Of a stretch of 64,000 nt of DNA, positions 41,601-53,600 are shown one piece after another (position 1 is the first letter of the stretch; every line of letters starts with the position of its first letter). The DNA is taken from the NCBI GenBank assembly GCA_028622995.1, contig JAJQJQ010000016.1:3906001-3970000 (forward strand), given 5' to 3'. This DNA comes from Panagrolaimus kolymaensis (lineage: Eukaryota; Nematoda; Chromadorea; Rhabditida; Panagrolaimidae). The translations under genes were made by a program, and so were the position numbers. Below the pieces are notes generated by a model. It was given only the letters and a program-made list of their open reading frames with translations. It was not told the DNA's origin and made no database searches.

Positions 41601-44600
41601 ATCCGTATTCCCCACATAAAAACAATTTTTAATCATTTCTTCTGGAGTATCTCCACCAGTGGATAAACAATATGTAAAATGGCTGTCATCTGGGAGTGAT
41701 TGAAGCCAATCATAAAAAGCCTTAGCGGCAACTTCATCTTGAACAAGTTTAGCATAAATAAGAGGGTCAACCTTTGTGAAATCTTTTGATTCATCATATC
41801 CATCTTCCTCTTCACAATCTTCAACACTTTCTTCTTCTTCAATAATAACTTCAGTGGCTGAGCATGCTTTTTTTATTTGTGGTTCATCAACAAATAAATC
41901 AGGATTGAGTTGTTTAATTTCATGAAATGGAATCTCCATGTTTTCCTCACAATTATTATTATCTCCCTAAAATTATGAAATATATTTGGCGGAATTAAAA
42001 TGACTATAATTTACATTATCCATTATAACTTTTTCACTTTCTTCATCAACTTCTTTTATTTTTCCATTCATTTTATCACCTTCTTCATTCCAATAATCAA
42101 TAGACATGCCAGAAGTTAAAGACGAGCATAACTTTCTTTTATTGCCAATGTTTTGAGTTGCACGACGCTGTAATTTTAATTTTGTGTGATTATTAGAGTG
42201 TTTAAAGCTAATTCAAATTTAATTACAAATCTTTCTGTTGGTGCTGAAGTTTCATTTAATTCTTTAAAATAGCATATATTCACATCAGTAACGTTGCATG
42301 CATCAATACTAAAAATATAATGATTATTTTCTACTCAAATAATTTCTATATTTCTCGAATAATACACATTAGGATTATAATTATAATTTTATTCAATCTT
42401 ACTTTATTTCTAAATCATCTGCTTTTTTGGGCATAACGATTTCGACCATTATTGATTTGTTCATCAATTAATTGTTCCCGAGTTTTGCTTTGATTCTTTA
42501 ATTGTTCATCAATTAATTGTTCCCGAGTTTTGCCTTGATTCTTTAATTGGTCATCAATTAATTGTTCGCGGGTTTTGTTACTTTCATGCCGCCTTGATCT
42601 AGATTTTATTCCATTTTCAATTCTTGTTAAAATAATAGCAAATAAGGCGAAGACAAAAAAAAACAAAAACAATAATAACCAAAAAACGGATCCATCTTTT
42701 CTAAAACTTCTATTCTTTAAATTATATAAAAAATAGACAAACTTTATTATTTCTATTTTTTTTACAATTCATTCCTTCTTCCAGCATTGATTTATTTTCG
42801 CCATGGATATCATTCAATTCCATTTTTAAAATAAAATACCAATAAATTATTAAAGTTTCACGTATAATTTAAGGATTTTTGGGCCTTTTTTAATATAATA
42901 GAAACCACGTCTTTTTATTCTGTCTGCTTTTTTCTTTGAGAAACAAAAAAAAAACACGTTTTTGTTTGTCCTTTCAAAAAAATAACTAAACGAGAAATTT
43001 GAATGTGTGTGCAGACATTTTTTTTGACTTAAATTTAATCGATACGAAGGAGAAATATAAAAAAAAATATTAAGTGCTTTTAATATTTATTTATCTACGT
43101 CATGTTTATCCTTTTTTTCTTAACATGTTTAAAATCCATATTCAAAGGCAATTTCTGTTTTTTGTCTAGTGGTATATTTTTTATTACCGAACAATACAAC
43201 CAAAAAAAAGTTTTTATAATTCATAGATATTACAATTCAAAAAAAGGAAGAAAATAATTGATGTGGAAAACTATAATAAACATAAGCAAAAGAAAATATA
43301 TTTATAATAATTTTTTTTAAAAAGAATAATGATATAAAAAGGAGCTATTGTTCAAATAAATTTGAGTTAATATAATTTTTTACCAAATCTAATATTTTCA
43401 GCTGACTGTCGTGACGCCTCAGATGAAACGCACTGCTCGAAAGGCTGCGTCGAAGGAGCTGAATTTCGTTGTTCTGAAGATACCCCTTGCATGAGTTCAA
43501 AGTTTTTCTGTGATGGAATACCAGGTACAAACGCTTTCCCATATTTTACATCTAATTAAAGATTTAAAAAAAAATAAATTAGCTGATCTTTTGGGGGTTT
43601 GGATTGGTTATAAATCTAATAAATTAGTTTTAATAATTTTGAGTTAATTTAATTTTTTATTAAACTTGATTCAGATTGTGATAATGGATCAGATGAAAAC
43701 TCCACCATCTGTACTCCCAAAGATTCTCTTGCTATAAGTGAATTCACCGGCAGAGTTTCATGCCCTTTAGAAAATCAATTTCAATGCAAAAAAGAATTTC
43801 AATGCATTCGAAAAGTTTTTAAGTGTGATGGCGAAAAAGGTTGGTTTTAAACAATTTTTGAGGGAACATAAATTGTCATGAATTGATATGAATTAAAAGG
43901 GAAACTTTTTTATAAAAATTAATGGTGATTAAAATAACATAATTTAACCTTTTTGAATAAAACTTGCTCTATTAATTCTAATAATTAATTAATAAACTCA
44001 ATTCAGACTGTAGAGACGCCTCGGATGAAGAGAATTGCCGTAAGTTTAGTAAAGATCTCAAGAAATTACTAAAGATTCTAATTCAGCATTATTTAAATGT
44101 TCGGGAGATCAATTCCGATGCGAAGATGCAACTCGATGCATTCCTATAAAATTTAAATGTGATGGTTGGCAAGGTACTTTCTTTTGAATGTTCTTCTATT
44201 TTTTACAAAATCTAATAAAATTTCTGTTTTATATTGCGGAGACCGAAGCGACGAAAGAGGGTGTGGAAGGAAATTGCAGTTAAATTCTGAACGATGTTTA
44301 TCACCGCATTTCCTTTGTCGAAATGATACCAAAGCCACATGTTTATCTCCAAGTCAAGTTTGTGGCAAGTTTTATTCAAAATAAAAGTTAAAAACGAAAT
44401 ATAAAAATTAGAATATAACTTTTCGTTTTATAAGAACAAAAAATATAATCCACTTAACAAGATACTTTAACATCAATAACCTCTGTGAAAGTGATTTATT
44501 TTTATTATTTAGATGGAAAGTACGATTGTTTGCAGAAAGATGATGAAGATTTTCTTTGTGACGAAAAGTAAAAATTTTGTTTGATAATCTCAATCCAAAC

Positions 44601-47600
44601 TAAATAATAATTTCTTTAAGAATGTGTAATGAAGCCGCTTGTGAACAACAATGCTACAATCGACCCACAGGATATGTTTGCGCTTGTAATGAAGGTTTCA
44701 CTCTCGCTGAAGATGGCTTTAAATGTCATCATTCTGATCCATGCTCATTTGGTGCATGTTCACAACTTTGTGAAAAACAAGGCTCAAATAAATATTGCCA
44801 CTGCTACTCTGGATATAAAATTCAAGCGGATAAATTTTCATGTAAATCCACAACCAATGAAGATCCTTTCATTGTATATACAAATCGATATGATATTCGT
44901 CTTTTGAAACTAACTGAAAACAAAAATGGTGGAAATACTTCTGGATTGACGGGGAAAGGCGTGACCCAATCAAGCATTCCTTTATTATCCCAATTAAGAA
45001 ATACTATTGCGATTGATTATTATTTTGAAGATGCAGATAATATTTTGCTTTTTTGGTCAGATATTCATAAAGATCAAATATTTCGAGGAAAAATTAGCGC
45101 TGGAATTTTAACCGATGTTAAACCCATCGTGAAAATTGGAATTTGGACTGCTGAGGGTTTAGCTGTGGATTGGATAGGCAAAAATGTTTATTGGGTTGAT
45201 TCATTGCTTGATCAAATTCAAGTTGTAAACTTTGAAGGAACTTACACTGCCACTATATTAAAAGATGATATGCATAATCTTAGAGCTTTAGCTCTTGATC
45301 CATCGTAAGTTGCAAAAAATATATTTAAAAATTCCATTGAATAATGCAGAAAAAAAATTTAGGAAGGGTTTAATGTTTTGGACGGATTGGCAAGAAGCAA
45401 ATCCTCGCATTGAGAGAGCCACTATGTCTGGTACTGATCGAAGAATCCTCTTTCGAGTTCTTGATATTCCCAGTGGTGGATGGCCCAATGGTTTAACATG
45501 TGATTTTAGCGCTGGAAGACTTTATTGGATTGATGCAAAATCCGATTCAGTTCATACTATGACGTATGATGGTTTTGATGTTCGATTGGTTCTTCGAGAT
45601 GGAAATAATATGGCTCATCCATTTGCGATTTCAGTTTTTGAAAGTCATATTTATTGGACAGATTGGAGAAATACCAATATTTATCGCGCTAATAAATGGA
45701 ATGGTTCTAATGTTGTTATCATCGAGGATACTTCGAATCAACCATTTGACCTTAAAATTGTTCATAGCTCTCGCCAACCGAAAACTATAAAAAATCCATG
45801 TAGAGATAATGGTGGATGCTCGCATTTGTGTTTAATTGTTTCTTCGACTCAAAGAAAATGCGCATGTCCTCATATGATGGCTTTGCCTCACGGCATAGCA
45901 GATTCAACTGCATGCATTCCAATTAATCAAACTCTAATTTTTGCTACTTCAACTACTGTAACTGCTATTGATATGGATTATCCAAATAAAGTAGTCTTCC
46001 CTCTTTTGGCACCAAAAGGGGATGAAAATATTAGTGCATTAACAGCTGATCCATCGACCACAACAATTTATTGGAGTGATTTAATTGCTGGGAGAATTTA
46101 TAAATTATCTATGGGAAATGCATCAACAACCGAACAAGATGTTCTCTTAAAATCAGGAGCTGAAAATTGTTATGGTTTATCCGTGGATGCTCTTGAGAAA
46201 CTCGTGTATTTCACTGGCTGGAGAAACGATGCCAATGGAACTTTCAATGGTTGGATATCTGTGATTACAACCAATGGAAGATTTAAAAAGACTATCATTA
46301 GCACTAAAAATAATCCACAAGTTAAAAAACCCACTCAAGTTAATTATATTAATGGCGAACTTTATTGGTTTGATATAGGCTATTCTCCTCCAGCTTTATT
46401 CCGTTCTGCAGCAAATGGAAAAAAGGTTGCTGAAATTTCATTAAAATCACTCGATATTAATGCAACCATCGATGCTAAATCTTTGATCATCGATGAAAAT
46501 AAACGCCTTTTTTGGACTCAACCATCCCTAAATTTAACAAGAGTTTTGGAAATACAAAAAATGAAATTACACACAATTGATTTTGCAAATGATCCTATGA
46601 AAAGCCCCGCATTTGTAGCATTGGAAGATGGTGGAAATGAACTTATTTTTTACGATAAAATTAGCGGTGATATTTTAGCCCGAATGATTTCAAGCAATTA
46701 TGTTGCTGGTGGCCATGCTTTTGAATTACGGTAAGCGTTTCTTATTTCTGAATTTGAGTAAAAATTAATTTTAGAAAATCTTTTCGACAACTTCGGTCAA
46801 ATAATACAAATTTAGTTGCAATGAAAATAATGGATAAACTTGAATTTGAAACTGAGCTATCATCATCAGAAGAAGCTACTTCGACAACGTGTGCTTCTTT
46901 AGATTGCAACCAAATTTGTATACGCTCATTTAAAGAACTCAAATGTGTATGTGAAGATGGATATACCCAAGATCGAAGTGGAACCTGTGTTATACCATAT
47001 CAGAAACTCGTGTTTATAAACATGAATTATGAATTATTTTGGCAGGGTATCACTGAAGAAGAAGAATCAACTGAAGCTCATTCAACTGCTTTGGGTGGAA
47101 ATGAACTTGCAGCATTACAACCTCGTTGGATAGCAGAAGATTCCATTCGTGATGTAATGTACATAATTGATGCAAAACTTAATGAACTTTTTGCTTTGAG
47201 TTTTTCAAAGCCTGATTCAGTAAGAAAAATGCATTCGGGCGGCGGAGCTCGTTTAGCTGGAGTTGCAGTGGATCATGTCACCGGGTATATTTTTGTATCT
47301 TCTTTTGTTCCAATGGTTCCAGGAAGACTATTATCAGCGAATATAGAATTATTGCATCCAAAAGCCGACGATTTAAAACTTTCAATTATTCGAGAAGTTA
47401 ATGAAACCATTGGACAATTAGCTGTTGATTCTAAAAATGGATGGTTATTTTGGCTTTCAAGAACAGGAATAAAAAAATCAAGATTTGATGGATCAGAAAA
47501 AACTCAAATTATTTTTAATAATCCATTTATTTCATTTTTGGCTCTTGATGAAGAAAAACAAAGATTAATTTATGTGACCAAATCAATTCTGTCTGTGGAT

Positions 47601-50600
47601 TATAATGGAAAAGATCAAAAATTAGTAAAAGCTAACACATCCTTTTATGATTCCATGGCAATTATGGGTGGAGCATTATATTATAGTGATAGAAAGCAAT
47701 TATTTAGAGCTGATATTGGAAAAGATGGGGCAATAATAAATGAAACATTAAAAATAATTGGAAATTTAAAGCATCCAATCAAGGATTTAAAAGCTATAGA
47801 TTTGAAACAAATTCATGCCCTCAAAAATCCATGCAGCACTAAAAATGGCGGTTGTGAACATCTTTGCTTTTTCCTTGGCCCACAAAATAAACAAAAATGT
47901 GGTTGCATTTTTAGTAAACTTAATAATGATGGGAAAAGTTGTGGACGTATGTTTTTTTCGAAAGCTAAACTTTAGCTGCTAAACTTTCTAAAAAACTTCA
48001 ATTTTTAGGTTACCGATCTTTCCTTGCTTATATTCATGGAAATTTAATTGATTTTGCTCCAACGTACGGTTCATTGGATTCAGATGAAAAACATGAATCC
48101 ATTTCAGCTGCAATTGAACGAAAAGAACTCCTTGGAGCTTTTAAACCCATTAAAGACACGGATATTCTTCGAACTCCGGTGGCGGTGGTTGCAGATATTG
48201 ATCGATATCAGCTCATTTTTAGCGACATTAAAGCCAATAGAATCGTTGCAGTTAAGATTGATCAATCTCAACATTATGTAATTGTACAAGATGTTAAACA
48301 AGTGGAAGGAATTGCTTTCGATGAAACCCACAGAGATCTATATTTTATTTCTGGCGCTTCCATTATGCGTATTTCATTATTGGATGAATATTTAAGTGCA
48401 TATCCTAAAAAACCCACTGTAGTTTTACAATTGAATGATTATGATAAACCTCGTGGGATAGCGGTGGACCCATGTCATATGTTAATATATTATACAAATT
48501 GGAGAGCTGATATGCCATCTATCAACCGTTTATACTTTAGTGGATTTAAACATGAAAGAATTATTTCAACAAATATTCGAACTCCAAATGCAATTGCAAT
48601 TGATTATTCCTCACAAAAACTTTATTGGGCTGATGCAAGATTGGATAAAATTGAAAGATGTGATTATGATGGAAATAATCGAGAAATAGTTATTGAAAAT
48701 TTTAATCATTCCACGGCGATTGATTTTCCTGCTCATCCATTTTCAATTGCCATACATGGTGATTATTTGTATTATACAGATTGGGTACATCGAGCGGTTT
48801 TAATGTTGAGTAAATATGATGGCGAAGGTACAGTGGTCATCCACGGTAATCTTCCTGATCAACCCATGGGATTAACCATTTATGCGGATGATTTAATTAG
48901 ATGTGATGCAAATGAATGTAGTGGTGAAATTGGAAAAACTTTACTGTGTCAAGATATTTGTCGAATGGATTCCAAAGGCAAAGCTCATTGTGGATGTAAT
49001 CCTGGTAGAATCCTAAATACTGATAACACCACTTGCGTTGGAGATTCGCGGCGACTAGAATGCTCCCAAAATGAATTCCTTTGCATTTCAAGCGGTCGAT
49101 GCATTGATTATGAAGAGACTTGCGATGGAGTTGCTGAATGTCCTGAAGGTGAAGATGAATCAGAGGATTATTGCGCCACAAGGACTTGTCGCACAGGATA
49201 TTTTACATGTGGAAATGGAATGTGTATAAGTGAATCAAAACGCTGCAATAAAATAAACGACTGTATTAACTTTAAAGACGAGCATAATTGTTCATGTTCA
49301 GAGGAAGAATTTCGATGCAAAAATGGTCAATGCATTTTGAAATCAAAGCGATGCGATTTTGCAAAAGGTTTTGATATTTTTGAAAATGCTTCATTATAAA
49401 TAATCTTTCAGATTGTCGTGATACTAGCGATGAAATGGAATGTCCTAAACGGGATTGTTCATCTCTAAAATACCATAATAAAACTATGATCAATTGTGCT
49501 CACACGACTCAATGCTTTTTAGCTGATTGGTTTTGTGATGGTGCAAGGTAGAGTTTAGTTTTGTATTGTAAACTTAATAGGGATTTTTATAGTGACTGTT
49601 GGGATTCTTGGGACGAAGAAGGATGCCCAAGTTCTGTTATCAAAAGTGAGTTTCATGAGATTTAAAAATATTTAAAAATTGGATTCTAGCACCATTTCGA
49701 CCAAAAATAAATAATCGCAATTGTACTACGGAAGAATATTCTTGCCGTGGAACTGGCACATGCATACCTAAAAATTTTGTTTGTGATGGAACGAAAGGTA
49801 TAAAATCTTATTTTTGAGGAATAAGTAAATTAATTAAATTTAGATTGTGCAAGCGGAAGCGATCAAGAGAACTGTCCAAATCCAGAAAAAACACCAAGAT
49901 GCGAGGGCCCTGATTGTTTGGAGCATGAGATTTCTATTTCAACTCCATTAATGTTTTGTCGACCATCTGAATTTCAATGTGAAACAAAGCGAACGCGAAG
50001 TTCAATGCCCGATTGCATACCATTAAGAAATTTCTGTGATGGTGAACCAGGTATACTTATTTATCTACTCTAAAAGTATTTAAATATAAAATTTTACTCA
50101 GTTCGAGTTTATTAATATTTTATAAAATTTAAAAAATTCAGACTGTCTTGATGCTAGTGACGAACCACATGGATGTGTTCATCGTCAATGCGGTACAGAT
50201 GAATTCCGATGCACTTCAGGACAGTGTATTCCTCAAAAATGGGCCTGCAATTCGATTCCAGGTAAATTAAATATTAATAATTAGATTTTTTTCTTTACAA
50301 AAGTTGACTTTGAATTTATTTAATAAACATAAAATCTTTTCGTCACCTTTAACAGTTATTATTATCATAGATTTCACTGTTTTATTATTATTAATTAATT
50401 AAACTCAATTTAGACTGCAGAGACATTAGTGATGAAAGTAGCTTAGTTTGCGGTGTTCATTATCGCAACTCATGCCCCCCTCATCAATTTGAATGCACCA
50501 ATGGCGTTTGTATTCCACAAGAACTTTTGTGTGATTTGAAAAATGGTAAGAAAATAATAAATAATTGTTACGTTTATGAAATTAAAAACATAAAATTAAA

Positions 50601-53600
50601 GACGGCGTCGGTAATGGAAAAAAGTTTAAAACCAAATTTTGAGGGATAGAAAAAGGTTTAGAATAATAGAAAACTAAATACTTTTTTATAATAAGGTCAT
50701 AAAAAATGGAAAAAAAATATGGAAAGGCGAAAGCGATGAGGAATATGAATGGTGTTGTTAATCATCATTTTCCTTTTAAAGAATATTCGGTTAAAGAACG
50801 AAAAATAAAATTAAAAAGTATCCAAAAAAGCAGCAAAGAAGAGAAGAAAATTGTTTGTTGATAATTTAGAGAGTTTTAAATCAAAATTACGAGAAGTAAA
50901 TGTATTTCCAAATTTAAAAAAACAGTTTGTACACGTGTAAAAAATGTAATATTTACATGAATATTAAAAGAGAAAAGAATCTTATTGAAAAAAGGGGCTA
51001 AAGTTCAAAAAAAAAATTAAAATTAGCAGGTCTTTTTGTGATTTTGGGTTGACTATAGCTCTAATAAATATATTTAAATAATTACGAGTTAATAATTTTT
51101 TTACTAAATCTAATAATTTCCGTTTTATATTGTGGTGATTCATCTGATGAGAAGAAGTGTAATCGAAATGAATGTGAAAGAGATCATCCATGTGAAGATC
51201 AATGCATTCAAAAGAAAATTGGTTATCAATGTCATTGCACCGAAGAAGGCAAAGTTTTAAATCCCGCTGATAATCGAACTTGCATTTATCAAAATCGATG
51301 CAATGAACTTCCATGTTCACAAATTTGTGAAGTTCATGGCCGAGTTAGTCGTTATCGATATCGGTGTGGTTGCGAGGATGGATATGATGTTGAGCCGGAT
51401 CGACAAAGAATTTGCAAACACACTCATACTTCGGAAGAACCTGAACTTCTTGTTATTACTCGAAGACATTTGCGAGTTTATTCTTTAAATGGTGTTCCAA
51501 GACAAATTTTGGCTTCAAACTTTACTAATGGCGTTGCGGTTGATTTTGATATAAAAACTAAAAAAGTATTTTTCTCTGATGTTTCAGTTGTTGGTAGCAC
51601 TCTTGCTTATATAAGCAGAGATGCCAATGATACTGAAAACACTTACAATGTAAATTTTAACTAAATCAAGTTTGCAGTAAGCTTTTTTCATTTAAGGAAT
51701 TATCACATCTAACAACTACATCACCTGAAGGAATATTTATTGATTATGTTGGTCGAAATATTTTTTGGTCTGATCGTGATTCACATTCTATTTCTGTTGC
51801 CGATATTCAAGGACGTTATTCTCGAGTGCTTTTAAAAGGAAAACCTTTGAGTGAACCCAGATCCATAGTTGGTGATACTGAAGTTGGACTTCTTTTTTGG
51901 TCAGATTGGGGTGAAACAGCTCACATTGGAAGGATGACTCTCACAGGCAAGGAAATTAGACTCATCGTTGATACATCCCTTCGATGGCCAAATGCTTTGG
52001 CCGTTGATACTCCATCCAAGAGACTTTTTTGGGGAGATGCATATTTGGATTATATTGGTTCATGTGATTATAATGGAGATAATCGAAAAGTAGTCCTTCG
52101 AAAATCCGTTGGAAGAATATTTGGTTTAACGATATTTGAAGATTTTATGTATTGGCAAGTTATTTATTTTAACTCAAAATAACATAATTAACAACAAAAA
52201 ATTACAATGAACTAAATAATTACTTTTTTTTAAACGAGTGATGACCCATTTTGTCTTCTTTCAGGAGTGAATCGACGAATCGAACCATTCAAAAAGCTAA
52301 TAAACGAACTGGCGAAGAACAAAAAGTTATCCTCGAATCACAACTTTATAAACCAATGGGAATTAAAATTTGGCATTCCGTTTTACAACAAGAAGCTCCA
52401 TCAATTTCGATAGATAAACAAAAATCTCATCCATGTGATTATCCAAATCGATGTGATAATATGTGCATTCCAACATTAACCGATAAAAAATATGAATGTC
52501 TTTGTGCAAAAGGTTTTAAAGCTGAAGGAAGTCGATGTTTGCCTGATTGCAATCCAACAGAATTTGTTTGTGAAAAAACTTATAAATGTTTAGCATTTTA
52601 TTGGAAATGTGATGGGTAAATTTCACTGTAAATTTTAATTTAATACAATCGTTTATTTAGGCAAAATGATTGCGGCAATTTTGAAGATGGTGAGTACAAC
52701 GCCCAATAAATGATTGAAATAGAATTAAGTTTATTTTAATTTTTTTCAGAACCGTCAGATTGTCCTAAATTCCATTGCAATCCTGGTCATATGATGTGTA
52801 ATCCAAGTGTAAAAGTTCATAATGCTTCAAATTGCATTGAAAGCGAACTCATTTGCGGTAAGAAAAAGTTTTTTCGCTTATCCATTACATAACAATTTTA
52901 CTTTCAATCTTATTATTTTTCCAATAAAAAAATAATAAGAAAATACGATAGAATTAGAAATGTTTATAAACATATATTTTTAATTTACTTCATTGATTTA
53001 GATGGCAATAAGCACTGTCCAGATGCCGAAGATGAAGACCCTAAACTTTGTGGTAAGTTTTTGGTATTAAAAAATCTTGTGTTTAAAGCTTTCATTTCAG
53101 CGGAATATAACTGCCACGAAGATCAATTTAAATGCCCAAATTCAACAAAATGCATTTCTCTCACTTCCATTTGTGATGGAAAGCATGATTGTAACACGGG
53201 TGAAGATGAAAAAGATTGTGGTTGGTTTTTATCTTTTACCTTTTTGCGTACTGATGAGTATTCAAATTTTTTGTGCCTTATTTCTTACTTTAATACCACA
53301 TCTTAATATTTTCTTCTTGCGACCTTTTAACTGCTTTATTTATTTGACTTTTTTTTGTGAAAATTTGTTTTGTCACTTGTAGCTTCACATTTTTCAAAAT
53401 GCACTGAACACAATTTTTATGCTTGCATCGATCTTAAAACTTCACAACCTGTAAAGTGTATACATAGATTATTCCTTTCGGAGATGATGAAAGACAAATG
53501 TTTGGTGTTTTTTTTATATAATCACAATTAACATTTGTACATTTAGCAGTAGTGATGGTTAAATAGTAATGCTTTCTATTTGTTTTTTGTAGAATCTTCT

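Noticed and set aside
42415..42672. Separate small membrane protein of 85 residues with repeats
   Set aside because: The open frame has no ATG (first codon TTG). Upstream coding from 42823 and downstream coding into the nuclease-like exons join it in frame if two A-runs each differ by one base, so it was treated as part of the nested gene.
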